Source: Phytophthora sp. 'mugwort' (Eukaryota > Oomycota > Peronosporomycetes > Peronosporales > Peronosporaceae). Taken from it: a stretch of 51,460 nucleotides of DNA. The position numbers were made by a program, and so were the translations under genes. The stretch spans positions 1-51,460 of the forward strand of contig JAUCEF010000143.1 of the NCBI GenBank assembly GCA_033558025.1. The letters are read 5' to 3'. The notes below the pieces were generated by a model, which saw only the letters and a list, made by a program, of their open reading frames with translations, did not search any database and was not told where the DNA came from. Positions 22,437 to 30,109 of the stretch are shown in pieces (within the stretch, counting starts at the first letter, position 1; every line of letters begins with the position of its first letter).

Positions 22437-22850
22437 TTAACGTCTTTTTTGTTTTTTTAATCTACAACCATTAAAAGGTTTTGTTGTTTTATCTAAAATA
22501 TATTTTATTTTAATTTTTTTATTTTTTATATTTTTTAAAACATTATATCGACCTAAACCAGTACCATGTAAATAAATTTTTAATTTTTTTATTTTTTTTA
22601 ATTGAAGATATTTATTAATTTTATATACAATTAATTGAACATTATATGGTGTATTTTTTTTAAAACGTGTTTTTTTTAATGATTTTGTAGACCATTGTTT
22701 TAAAAGATTTCCTTTATAAGTTGTTAAACTTATAATAGTATTTTTTAAATTTGCTGTAATATGTAAATTTGTTAAAATTAAAGGATTTTTTTTTTTTAAA
22801 TTTATTTTTTTTTTAAATTTATTTTTAAAATTATATTTATTTTTATTCAT
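22437..22850 (-). CDS. rps11: Small subunit ribosomal protein S11
   Basis: S11 binds 16S-type rRNA in the platform of the small ribosomal subunit. The 137-residue protein has a lysine-rich N-terminal extension, then the S11 core including LHGTGLGRYNVLKNI, and the diagnostic C-terminal motif KPFNGCRLKKQKRR (bacterial form HNGCRPPKRRR). It is 12 bases downstream of rps13, the bacterial order rps13-rps11. Confidence 0.93.
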   Translation of the reverse strand: MNKNKYNFKNKFKKKINLKKKNPLILTNLHITANLKNTIISLTTYKGNLLKQWSTKSLKKTRFKKNTPYNVQLIVYKINKYLQLKKIKKLKIYLHGTGLGRYNVLKNIKNKKIKIKYILDKTTKPFNGCRLKKQKRR

Positions 22851-22862
22851 AGAATAATAACT

Positions 22863-23276
22863 TTATCTTTTTTTTTTTTTTTGACTTTTAAATGGTCGTT
22901 TATTACGTGAAATACGTTTTTGAATAAAAATTTTTTTTAATTTTTTAGATGTTTTTGAATTTGTATGAGTACGTTGTCCTCTAACAGGTAATCCCTGACT
23001 TTGTCTAATTCCACGATTACTTTTAATTTCTACTAATTCATTTAATCTTTCAGTTTTAATTTTTTTTAAAAGTTGTTCAACTTTTAAATTTTTATTAATA
23101 TAATTAACCAGTCGGTTTACATGGTTGTTTTTAAGTTTATTAAGGGTGATTTGAGGATTAATTCCTATATTTTTACAAATTTTCTTGGATTGAAATTCAT
23201 TAATACCATATAATATAGTTAATGAATATAAAATACTTTTTGAATCTGAAATTGTTTTATTAAAAATATATAACAT
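22863..23276 (-). CDS. rps13: Small subunit ribosomal protein S13
   Basis: S13 contacts tRNA and the head of the small ribosomal subunit. The 137-residue protein shows the S13 fold: an N-terminal helix-turn region LYGINEFQSKKICKNIGI, then the basic motif RGIRQSQGLPVRGQRTHTNSK that is highly conserved in the family. It is divergent from rpl2, with only 28 bases between the starts. Confidence 0.95.
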   Translation of the reverse strand: MLYIFNKTISDSKSILYSLTILYGINEFQSKKICKNIGINPQITLNKLKNNHVNRLVNYINKNLKVEQLLKKIKTERLNELVEIKSNRGIRQSQGLPVRGQRTHTNSKTSKKLKKIFIQKRISRNKRPFKSQKKKKR

Positions 23277-23304
23277 AATAGATTTTATCTATATACCATA
23301 TAAA

Positions 23305-24111
23305 ATGATAGAAAAAAAAATAAAACCTATAACACCATCACAACGTCAAACATTTTTATTAAAAAAAGATAATTTAACTAAAATTTTTAAAATTAAATCT
23401 TTAACAAAAGGTTTTCAACGTGCTAATGGTAAAAATAATCAAGGTAAAATAACTATAAAACATCGCGGTGGTGGACATAAACGTTTATATAGAATAATTG
23501 ATTTTAATAGATCTAAAAATATTGAAGGTTATATTATTAAAATTTTATATGATCCTAATCGTTCCGCAAATATCGCTTATATTAAAAACAATTCTAAATC
23601 TTATTTAATTTTAGCACCGGAAGGTTTAAAAATTAATCAATATATAAAAAGTTCACCTAATGCTGAATTAAAAGTAGGTAATGCTTTACCATTACAAAAT
23701 ATACCAATTGGTAGTTTAATTCATAATATTAGTTTATATCCAAAATCTAGAGGAAAATTAATAAGAAGTGCTGGAACATCTGCACAATTAATTCAAAAAA
23801 TTGATAATAAATACGCTCGAATTCGTTTAAATTCTGGTGAATTAAAATTAATTTTATTAACTTGTTATGCAACATTAGGTGTTGTATCTAATATTAATCA
23901 TAAAAAAATTAAATTAGGTAAAGCTGGGCGTTCACGTTGGTTAAATAGACGACCTTCTGTACGTGGTGTAGCAAAAAATCCTGTCGATCATCCACATGGT
24001 GGTGGTGAGGGTAAAACAAGTGGAGGGCGACCTTCTGTAACACCACAAGGTAAAATAACTAAAGGAAAGCCTACACGTAAAAAAACAAAAAAAAAATTAA
24101 TTATTAAATAA
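23305..24111 (+). CDS. rpl2: Large subunit ribosomal protein L2
   Basis: L2 is a core large-subunit protein near the peptidyl-transferase centre. The 268-residue protein has the OB-fold region with KHRGGGHKRLYRIIDFNR and the C-terminal functional motif GVAKNPVDHPHGGGEGKTSG, with the conserved HPHGGGEG. It heads a plus-strand run rpl2-rps19-rps3-rpl16, the bacterial S10-operon order, with three to four bases between genes. Confidence 0.98.
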   Translation: MIEKKIKPITPSQRQTFLLKKDNLTKIFKIKSLTKGFQRANGKNNQGKITIKHRGGGHKRLYRIIDFNRSKNIEGYIIKILYDPNRSANIAYIKNNSKSYLILAPEGLKINQYIKSSPNAELKVGNALPLQNIPIGSLIHNISLYPKSRGKLIRSAGTSAQLIQKIDNKYARIRLNSGELKLILLTCYATLGVVSNINHKKIKLGKAGRSRWLNRRPSVRGVAKNPVDHPHGGGEGKTSGGRPSVTPQGKITKGKPTRKKTKKKLIIK

Positions 24112-24114
24112 ATT

Positions 24115-24351
24115 ATGTCTAGAAGTAAATATAAAGGTCCATTTTTTAAAGTTAATTTATTAAAAAAAAAACAATGGATAAAAATAACTAATAAAAATTT
24201 AACAATATTACCTGAATATAGTAATCATTCTGTAAGTATTTATAATGGTAAAATATTTATTAATTTGGAAATAAATGATAAAATGATTGGTTTTAAATTT
24301 GGTGAATTTATTAATACACGAAAAAAACATATATATAAAAAAAAAAAATAA
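24115..24351 (+). CDS. rps19: Small subunit ribosomal protein S19
   Basis: S19 lies in the head of the small subunit. The 78-residue protein begins MSRSKYKGPFF and contains SVSIYNGKIFINLEINDKMIG and KFGEFINTRK, matching the family core (YNGK.F..V.I...MVGHK.GEF..TR). The start is the ATG following AATT, three bases after rpl2. Confidence 0.96.
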   Translation: MSRSKYKGPFFKVNLLKKKQWIKITNKNLTILPEYSNHSVSIYNGKIFINLEINDKMIGFKFGEFINTRKKHIYKKKK

Positions 24352-24354
24352 ATT

Positions 24355-25185
24355 ATGGGTCAAAAAATTATACCAATTAGTTTAAGATTAAATAAAAAAA
24401 AAAATTGGGATTCCCAATGGATTGTTAATAATAATGAGTATTCTAATTTATTGCATTTTGATTTAGAAATTAAAAAATATTTTCAAAATATTTTTAATTA
24501 TAAAAATTTAAAATTAATAGATATAAATATAGTAAAAACATCAAATAATATAAATATATATGTTTATATTCAAAAAAATGCAAAAAAATATTATAAATTA
24601 TCTTATAATCAAATTATTAAATATTTAAATATATATTATATTAATAATAATATTAAATTATTTATCAAAAATGTCCAATTTTTTGAATTAATTAAATTAC
24701 GAAAAAATTTAAAAAGAATTTTTGATAAAATAAGAAAAAATAATCGAATTAATAAAAATGTTAAAAAAATGATTTATAATTTTAGTTATGCTTTTTATAC
24801 TAAAAATATAAATATTATAACTTTTTATATTAAACAAACATTAGAAAAAAAAAAAACACATAAAAAATTTATTAATAATATTGATAATATGCTTCAAGAA
24901 TTTTTTAAAATATTTTCTAATTTTATTGGTTATCGTTTACAATTTAAAGGTCGTTTAAATAAATCAAAACGTAAAAAAAAACTAATTTTTCAAAAAGGAA
25001 AAATACCATTAAATACTTTAGAATATGATATTAAATATCATTTTAATGAATTTAAAACACCATCGGGTATTTGTAGTATTAAATTATGGATTTTTTTTAA
25101 ACCACTAAAAACTACATTAAATTCTAAATTTTTAAAAAAACAAAGAATTAAAAATACTAATTATGTTATTTCCAAAAAAAACTAA
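24355..25185 (+). CDS. rps3: Small subunit ribosomal protein S3
   Basis: S3 forms part of the mRNA entry site on the small subunit. The 276-residue protein begins MGQKIIPISLRLNKKKNWDS as in bacterial S3 (MGQKxxPxxxRLG). It ends with the C-terminal domain containing GRLNKSKRKK, the segment KGKIPLNTLEYDIKY, and SGICSIKLWIFF. The middle is AT-driven and lysine-rich, with an expansion relative to bacteria. Its 3' end overlaps the rpl16 start by 23 bases in a different frame. Confidence 0.95.
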   Translation: MGQKIIPISLRLNKKKNWDSQWIVNNNEYSNLLHFDLEIKKYFQNIFNYKNLKLIDINIVKTSNNINIYVYIQKNAKKYYKLSYNQIIKYLNIYYINNNIKLFIKNVQFFELIKLRKNLKRIFDKIRKNNRINKNVKKMIYNFSYAFYTKNINIITFYIKQTLEKKKTHKKFINNIDNMLQEFFKIFSNFIGYRLQFKGRLNKSKRKKKLIFQKGKIPLNTLEYDIKYHFNEFKTPSGICSIKLWIFFKPLKTTLNSKFLKKQRIKNTNYVISKKN

Positions 25186-25567
25186 ATATAAAAAACAATT
25201 TAAAAGTAAACTTACAGGTAAAACAACAAAAGGTAATAATATTGTTTATGGTAAATATGCTATTAAAGTTTTAAAAGAAACACGTTTAACATCAAGACAA
25301 ATAGAAGCAACTCGTCGAATAATTATTCGAAAAATGAAACGATTAGGATTTCTTTGGATTCGTGTTTTTCCAGATACACCTGTAACAGCAAAACCTACAG
25401 AAAATCGTATGGGTAAAGGAAAAGGTGCTGTTTCTTTTTGGGTTGCTAAAGTTAAAAAAGGTCAAATTTTATATGAAATTAGCGGTATTTCATTAGAAAA
25501 TGCAAAAAAAGTTTTAAAAGCGGGTTCTAATAAATTGCCGGTTAAAACAAAATTTATTTATAAATAA
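25163..25567 (+). CDS. rpl16: Large subunit ribosomal protein L16
   Basis: L16 helps to position tRNA on the large subunit. The 134-residue protein matches the family over its full length: RLTSRQIEATRRIIIRKMKR, WIRVFPDTPVTAKPTENRMG, and KGAVSFWVAKVKKGQILYEI. The ATG lies inside the rps3 coding region; the overlap probably reflects translational coupling in the S10-type cluster. Confidence 0.98.
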   Translation: MLFPKKTKYKKQFKSKLTGKTTKGNNIVYGKYAIKVLKETRLTSRQIEATRRIIIRKMKRLGFLWIRVFPDTPVTAKPTENRMGKGKGAVSFWVAKVKKGQILYEISGISLENAKKVLKAGSNKLPVKTKFIYK

Positions 25568-25569
25568 TT

Positions 25570-25643
25570 AGGCTTATAGTTTAATTGGTTAGAGCATACC
25601 GCTCATAACGGTATAGTTGTAGGTTCAAATCCTACTAGGCCTA
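25570..25643 (+). tRNA. trnI(cau): tRNA-Ile(CAU), lysidine-type
   Basis: Acceptor stem AGGCTTA/TAGGCCT and anticodon stem-loop TACCG-CTCATAA-CGGTA (anticodon CAU). The D arm TATAGTTTAATTGGTTAGAGC and the TACCGCTCATAACGGT arm closely resemble the mitochondrial trnI(cau) of plants, so I assign it to AUA decoding after lysidine modification rather than to methionine. Two other CAU tRNAs in the window cover initiation and elongation. Confidence 0.85.
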
Positions 25644-25664
25644 ATTAAAAAATTTTTATTTTAA

Positions 25665-26333
25665 ATGAAAAAATTAAAAAAACAAAAAACAAATAATTTA
25701 TCAAATTATCAACAATTTTTAAAAAATAATTATTTAAAAAAAAAAAAATTTAAATTAAAAAATATTTTATTTGAAAATCCAATTTTATTTAATAATTTAA
25801 ATTTAGAATCTTATGTAATTGAATTTAATAATTATGAAAACATTTATTTACCTTTTACTTTAATAAAAATAGATAAAATTTCAACAATTGCTATAAAATA
25901 TGAAAATATTATATTATTTAATTATGATTTAACTTATAATATATTACATCAATTTAATAAAATAATGCTTCAAAATATTTTAATAAAAAAAAATAATTCA
26001 ATAAAAGGTCGTTTACTTGGTGGAAATTGGAATAATAAAAAAATTTTTATTTCAATTTTAGGATTTATTTTTTCTATAAAACCTATTAATTTAAATAATG
26101 CTTTAAATTATAAAAAAAAATTTTATTTTAATAAATATAATAAAAAAGGTTTCTATAAAAGAAGAATTAATTCAACACGTTTAATTAATTGTTATAAATT
26201 AAAATATTTAAATTTTAAAGTTAATAATTTAAATATATTTAAAAAATCAAAAAAAGAATTTTCAAGACTTTCTTATATTCAAACTATTATTCAAAATCAA
26301 AAAATAAAAAATAATAATTTTAAAATAAAATAA
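25665..26333 (+). CDS. Possible ribosomal protein S1-like protein
   Basis: This 222-residue, lysine- and asparagine-rich protein has no obvious transmembrane segment. Residues about 110-140 (SIKGRLLGGNWNNKKIFISI, then LGFIFSIKP) resemble the start of an S1 RNA-binding domain, where bacterial and mitochondrial S1 have a KGR...GG...V.i.G..GFlP pattern. The gene is in the ribosomal protein block between trnI(cau) and atp8. That context and the S1-like stretch suggest a divergent rps1, but the similarity is limited to about 30 residues. It may instead be a lineage-specific ORF. Confidence 0.4.
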   Translation: MKKLKKQKTNNLSNYQQFLKNNYLKKKKFKLKNILFENPILFNNLNLESYVIEFNNYENIYLPFTLIKIDKISTIAIKYENIILFNYDLTYNILHQFNKIMLQNILIKKNNSIKGRLLGGNWNNKKIFISILGFIFSIKPINLNNALNYKKKFYFNKYNKKGFYKRRINSTRLINCYKLKYLNFKVNNLNIFKKSKKEFSRLSYIQTIIQNQKIKNNNFKIK

Positions 26334-26394
26334 AAATAAAAGTGTTCTTTCAAGAAAAATATATGTTGAAGAAATAAAAATTTATTATAAAATT

Positions 26395-26787
26395 ATGCCA
26401 CAATTCGATCAATTTTCATTTTTTAATCAAGTTTCTTGGTTTTTATTTTTTTTTTTTAATTTTTATTTTTTTATTACTTATTTTTTTTTACCTAAAATTT
26501 GTTATAATTTAAAATTTAGAAAAAAAAAAATAATTTTTGATAATAAAAAAAAAAATCAAATTAATTTTGAAAAAAATAATATTATTTATTTTTTTAATAA
26601 TTCTTATAAAACTTTTTGTTTTAATTTTGAGTTATTTATAACAAAAAAATTATCTATTTATAAAAAAAATCAAAATATTAAAATACAAAAAACTTCAATT
26701 TTTAATAAAATATTAAAACAAAAAATTAATTATATTTTAAATAAAAAATTTTTATTATTAAATAAAATTTTTATAAGAATTAATTAA
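26395..26787 (+). CDS. atp8: ATP synthase subunit 8
   Basis: Atp8 (Ymf19) is a small peripheral-stalk membrane subunit of mitochondrial ATP synthase. The 130-residue protein begins MPQFDQFSFFNQVSWFLFFF, the hallmark N-terminus (MPQLD.F....Q.FW), followed by one strongly hydrophobic helix and a long basic, poorly conserved C-terminal tail. It starts at an ATG preceded by AATT, and trnK follows closely. Confidence 0.93.
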   Translation: MPQFDQFSFFNQVSWFLFFFFNFYFFITYFFLPKICYNLKFRKKKIIFDNKKKNQINFEKNNIIYFFNNSYKTFCFNFELFITKKLSIYKKNQNIKIQKTSIFNKILKQKINYILNKKFLLLNKIFIRIN

Positions 26788-26797
26788 TTTTTTAAAT

Positions 26798-26870
26798 AAG
26801 TGTATAGCTCAGCTGGTAGAGCACCGGACTTTTAATCTGATGGTCTTGGGTTCAAATCCCAATACACTTA
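26798..26870 (+). tRNA. trnK(uuu): tRNA-Lys(UUU)
   Basis: Acceptor stem AAGTGTA/TACACTT, D arm TAGCTCAGCTGGTAGAGCA, anticodon loop CTTTTAA (anticodon UUU), and T arm TTGGGTTCAAATCCCAA. It lies between atp8 and trnA. Confidence 0.96.
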
Positions 26871-26872
26871 TT

Positions 26873-26945
26873 GGGGATATATTTCAACTGGTAGAAAGTA
26901 TGTTTTGCAAATATAATGTTATCGGTTCGAATCCGATTATCTCCA
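26873..26945 (+). tRNA. trnA(ugc): tRNA-Ala(UGC)
   Basis: Acceptor stem GGGGATA/TATCTCC, anticodon loop TTTGCAA (anticodon UGC), and T arm ATCGGTTCGAATCCGAT. It is two bases downstream of trnK. The open frame of rps14 runs back into this gene, which rules out the upstream alternative start there. Confidence 0.94.
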
Positions 26946-26971
26946 TATTTATCTTTCTTAAATATAATTTT

Positions 26972-27272
26972 ATGCAAAAAAAAATTAAAAAAATATATTA
27001 AACAACGTAATTTATTTAAAAATTTTGAAAAAAATAGATTAACTTTAAAAATTCTTTCAAAAAATTTAAATATTGAAAAAAATTTAAGATGGAAATTACA
27101 ACAAAAGTGGTTTTTTTTCCATCAAAATTCATCAATTACTAGAATTAAAAATGTGTGTGTTTTAACTGGACGTTCTAAAAGTATTTATCGTTTATTTAAA
27201 ATATCCAGAATCCAATTACGTAAATTAGCATCAAAAGGGTTTTTACCCGGTATTTCTAAATATAGTTGGTAA
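26972..27272 (+). CDS. rps14: Small subunit ribosomal protein S14 (start frameshifted by an A run)
   Basis: S14 is a head protein of the small subunit. The C-terminal half VCVLTGRSKSIYRLFKISRIQLRKLASKGFLPG is a clear S14 core (C..TGR.R...R.F..SR...R..A..G.LPG). The expected start, ATG at 26972 followed by CAA AAA, is out of frame because the following A run has nine bases; eight would join MQKKIKKYIKQRN to the rest. Without the ATG, only non-ATG codons lie between trnA and the gene. A one-base homopolymer error is most likely. Confidence 0.9.
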
Positions 27273-27279
27273 TTTAATT

Positions 27280-27660
27280 ATGATTATAACAGATACTCTT
27301 TCCAATTTATTTTCAAAAATAAAAAATGGTTATTTAGTAAAAAAATCAAAAATAGTACAACAAAAATCAAAACAAAGTATAAATATTTTAAATATCTTAA
27401 TTAAAGAAGGTTTTATAAAAAGTTATAAGATAAATTCCAAAAATCAATTAGAGATTTATTTAAAATATAGAAAAAATAAAGCAGTTATTACTGAAATAAA
27501 ACGTTTATCAAAACCGGGAAAACGTTTATATATTGCTAATAAGGATTTATATAAAAAAAAAACAGGATTTTATATTCTTTCAACATCTATTGGTATTTTA
27601 ACAGATTTACAAGCTAAAAAATTAAATGTTGGTGGTGAATTGATTTGTAAAATTATTTAA
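27280..27660 (+). CDS. rps8: Small subunit ribosomal protein S8
   Basis: S8 organises the central domain of the small-subunit rRNA. The 126-residue protein begins MIITDTLSNLFSKIKNGYLVKKS, the standard S8 N-terminus (DxxxxxxxRIxNxxxxxK). It carries KRLSKPGKRLYI and the C-terminal STSIGILTDLQAKKLNVGGELICKI (STSxGxxTDxxAxxxxxGGExLCxV). It belongs to the spc-type series rps14-rps8-rpl6. Confidence 0.97.
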   Translation: MIITDTLSNLFSKIKNGYLVKKSKIVQQKSKQSINILNILIKEGFIKSYKINSKNQLEIYLKYRKNKAVITEIKRLSKPGKRLYIANKDLYKKKTGFYILSTSIGILTDLQAKKLNVGGELICKII

Positions 27661-27666
27661 AAAATT

Positions 27667-28272
27667 ATGATAAAAATAATAAAAAAAAATGTTAAATTAA
27701 AAAATAAAAATTTTTTTAAAAGTTCTTTAGGAAATATTAATTTATTTTTTATTGATAAAACTTTTATTTTTCCAACAGATTTAAAAATTTATAGTAATAA
27801 TAAAATAATTTTTTTTGAAACATCTTTAGGTTTATTATCTTTAACAATAATTAATGATTTATATTTTTTTATAAAAAAAAATAAATTATTAATTATTGTT
27901 AATAAAAATAAAAAAAAAAAAAGTATTTTAAATTTATACAATAAATTAATAAAAATAAAAATAAAAGGTGTTTTACAAGGTTTTAAAATTAATTTAATAT
28001 TAAAAGGTATAGGTTTTAAAGCTTTTATTGAAAATAATACTTTAATTTTAAAATTAGGTTTTAGTCATAATATTAGAATTCCAATTCCATTAAATATTGA
28101 AATTATTAATCAAACAAATACTTTAATTTTTAGTAGTATCGATTATATTTTTTTACATCAATTTGTACATTATATTAAAAATCATAAAAAACCTGAACCA
28201 TATAAAGGAAAAGGTTTATTATTAAAAAATGAAAAAATTTTACAAAAAGAGGGAAAAAAAAGTAAAAAATAA
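27667..28272 (+). CDS. rpl6: Large subunit ribosomal protein L6
   Basis: L6 lies near the factor-binding site of the large subunit. The 201-residue protein has two L6-type repeats. The second carries LKGIGFKAFIENNTLILKLGFSH and the C-terminal signature KKPEPYKGKGLLLKNE (KxPEPYKGKGIxY). Spacing of six bases from rps8 and to rps2 indicates a shared transcript. Confidence 0.96.
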   Translation: MIKIIKKNVKLKNKNFFKSSLGNINLFFIDKTFIFPTDLKIYSNNKIIFFETSLGLLSLTIINDLYFFIKKNKLLIIVNKNKKKKSILNLYNKLIKIKIKGVLQGFKINLILKGIGFKAFIENNTLILKLGFSHNIRIPIPLNIEIINQTNTLIFSSIDYIFLHQFVHYIKNHKKPEPYKGKGLLLKNEKILQKEGKKSKK

Positions 28273-28278
28273 TTAAAT

Positions 28279-28872
28279 ATGATACAAAAAAAAAAAAAAA
28301 AACATAATAATATTTTATTAAATTTATTATTTAAATCAAAAAATATGTATGGAGAATCTTTAATAGATACAAATAAAGAATTATTATCTTTTATATTTGG
28401 AAGTAGACATGATTATACTATAATTAATTTAAAAAATGTTTCATTTTTTTTAAAACGTATATTTAATTTAACTAAAATTATATTAAAAAAAAATGAAAAA
28501 ATTTTAATAATAGGGAATGATAATGAAATTAAATTTTTATTAACTACATCTTTTATAAAAAAAAATCCAAATATCATTTTTTTTACAAAAGAATGGGTAA
28601 ATGGTTTAATTACTAATAAAATTATGAATACAACATTTAATAAGATAATTAATTATTTATTAAAAGAAAATGAAATTAAATTAATTTTAGTTATAAAAAG
28701 TTCTGTAAAAGATACTTTTTTAAATCAAGAACTTTCTGTTTTAAAAATTCCTACTATTTCATTAGTAAATACAAGTCAAACTATACAAAATATTAATTAT
28801 CCTGTAGTAATGAATTCTAAAAATATTCAATCAATATATACTTTAATGTATTTATTACGTAAAATATTTTAA
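28279..28872 (+). CDS. rps2: Small subunit ribosomal protein S2
   Basis: S2 joins the head and body of the small subunit. The 197-residue protein contains FGSRHDYTIINL (bacterial G.R.G.HIIDL region), TKEWVNGLITNK (RW..G.LTN) and LKIPTISLVNTSQTIQNINYPVVMNS, where the family has IP.I.LVDTN.....I.YPIP.N. It is divergent but clearly assigned by these three motifs and by its place between rpl6 and rps4. Confidence 0.92.
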   Translation: MIQKKKKKHNNILLNLLFKSKNMYGESLIDTNKELLSFIFGSRHDYTIINLKNVSFFLKRIFNLTKIILKKNEKILIIGNDNEIKFLLTTSFIKKNPNIIFFTKEWVNGLITNKIMNTTFNKIINYLLKENEIKLILVIKSSVKDTFLNQELSVLKIPTISLVNTSQTIQNINYPVVMNSKNIQSIYTLMYLLRKIF

Positions 28873-28880
28873 TAAATAAG

Positions 28881-29342
28881 ATGAATAAATTAAGACCGAG
28901 AAATAAAATATGTTTTCAAAATAATAGGAACATACATAAAAATTTAAACTTATTAAAATTAAAATCAAAAAAATGGAATTTATTTAAAAAAAAATTAAGA
29001 TATCGAAAAGAAATAAAACCTGAAAAACGTAAAAAATTTTTTCAAAAAAGATTATTTGAAAAACAACAATTTCGGAATTTTTATGGATGTATTCATGAAT
29101 ATCAATTAAAAAATTTATTTCAAAAATTATTAAAAAAAGATAATAAAATAAATATCTTTAAAAAATTTGTAATTTTATTAGAAAGTCGCTTAGATATAAA
29201 TCTTGTAAGATTAAAATTAGTTAAAACTATTTTTCAAGCAAAACAATTAATTAATCATAAAAAAATTAAGGTTAATAATAAAATTATAAGTAAATCTAAT
29301 TTTATATTACATAAAGGTGATATTATTCATATTATTAAATAA
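28881..29342 (+). CDS. rps4: Small subunit ribosomal protein S4 (N-terminal and S4 domains)
   Basis: S4 nucleates small-subunit assembly. The 153-residue ORF starts MNKLRPRNKICFQNN, has a basic helical N-terminal domain with FRNFYGCIHEYQLKNLF, and then the S4 RNA-binding domain LESRLDINLVRLKLVKTIFQ through INHKKIKVNNKIISK to HKGDIIHII. It stops immediately after the S4 domain. Most S4 proteins continue for a short C-terminal segment that ends in an IxEYY-like tail; a similar segment ends the next ORF, two bases downstream, so the gene may be split. Confidence 0.92.
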   Translation: MNKLRPRNKICFQNNRNIHKNLNLLKLKSKKWNLFKKKLRYRKEIKPEKRKKFFQKRLFEKQQFRNFYGCIHEYQLKNLFQKLLKKDNKINIFKKFVILLESRLDINLVRLKLVKTIFQAKQLINHKKIKVNNKIISKSNFILHKGDIIHIIK

Positions 29343-29344
29343 AT

Positions 29345-30097
29345 ATGCAAAAGGATAATAAAAATTTTCAAAGAAATAAAAATTCTCAAAAAAACGAGGG
29401 TTTTCAAAAAAATAGAAATTCTCAAAAAAACGAAGGTTTTCAAAAAAATAGAAATTTTCAAAAAAATAAAAATTCTCAAAAAAACGAAGATTTTCAAAGA
29501 ACTAGAAATTTTCAAAAAAACGAAGATTTTCAAAGAACTAGAAATTTTCAAAAAAATGAAGGTTTTCAAAGAACTAGAAATTTTCAAAAAAATGAAGGTT
29601 TTCAAAAAAATAGAAATTTTCAAAAAAATGAAGGTTTTCAAAAAAATAGAAATTTTCAAAAAAATGAAGGTTTTCAAAAAAATAGAAATTTTCAAAAAAA
29701 TAGAAATTTTCAAAAAAATGAAGGTTTTCAAAAAAATAGAAATTTTCAAAAAAATGAAGGTTTTCAAAGAACTAGAAATTTTCAAAAAAATAATAGTTTG
29801 AAAGGAGATAAAAAATTTTATAAACAGCATTTTAATCAAGAAAAGAATAAATATTCTTCTTCTTATAAACGTTATAATAAATATCCTTATCAAAAAAATA
29901 ACAAATATTCTTATAAAAATAATATTTATTATATTTTAGGTGAAAAAAAACCATCAAAACCTTTAATAACTTCTTATTTACATAGAAATAAAAAAATAAA
30001 AACAGGTATGTTTTTTAAAGAACCTTCTTATAAAACAATTTTATATCCTTTTCATTTAAATTTAAAATTAATTAATGAATATTTGAAAAAAAAATAA
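29345..30097 (+). CDS. Repeat-rich ORF, possibly carrying the rps4 C-terminus
   Basis: This 250-residue protein starts two bases after the rps4 stop. Residues 8-151 are 24 tandem hexapeptides of the type FQKNRN/FQKNEG. A basic linker rich in Lys, Asn and Tyr follows. The last ~50 residues (KPLITSYLHRNKKIKTGMFF, then KEPSYKTILYPFHLNLKLINEYLKKK) resemble the end of mitochondrial and bacterial S4 proteins, which have P..L......K.G.....P.....P..I....I.EYY. I infer that rps4 is interrupted by a repeat expansion and a frame change, giving two ORFs. A separate lineage-specific gene is the alternative. Confidence 0.5.
   Translation: MQKDNKNFQRNKNSQKNEGFQKNRNSQKNEGFQKNRNFQKNKNSQKNEDFQRTRNFQKNEDFQRTRNFQKNEGFQRTRNFQKNEGFQKNRNFQKNEGFQKNRNFQKNEGFQKNRNFQKNRNFQKNEGFQKNRNFQKNEGFQRTRNFQKNNSLKGDKKFYKQHFNQEKNKYSSSYKRYNKYPYQKNNKYSYKNNIYYILGEKKPSKPLITSYLHRNKKIKTGMFFKEPSYKTILYPFHLNLKLINEYLKKK
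29366..29797 (+). repeat. Tandem 18-base coding repeat, 24 units
   Basis: There are twenty-four consecutive 18-base units of the form TTTCAAAAAAATAGAAAT or TTTCAAAAAAATGAAGGT. They often alternate to give a 36-base period, in frame with the ORF and encoding FQKNRN and FQKNEG hexapeptides. Variants FQRTRN, SQKNEG and FQKNED cluster towards the 5' end, and near-identical units dominate the 3' half, as expected from recent slippage or unequal exchange. Confidence 0.95.
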
Positions 30098-30109
30098 AAA
30101 TTTAAACCA

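Noticed and set aside
29366..29797. CRISPR-like regular repeat
   Set aside because: Repeats are directly tandem without unique spacers and are in frame with a coding sequence; mitochondrial context also argues against it.
29556..29801. A plus-strand frame of 81 codons inside the repeat
   Set aside because: This is an alternative frame of the same 18-base repeat unit; periodicity keeps all frames open.
29327..29893. A long minus-strand open frame (188 codons) rich in Phe, Leu, Ile and Lys opposite the repeat ORF
   Set aside because: It is the antisense shadow of the 18-base repeat; its repetitive hydrophobic sequence comes from the complementary strand and it has no family resemblance.
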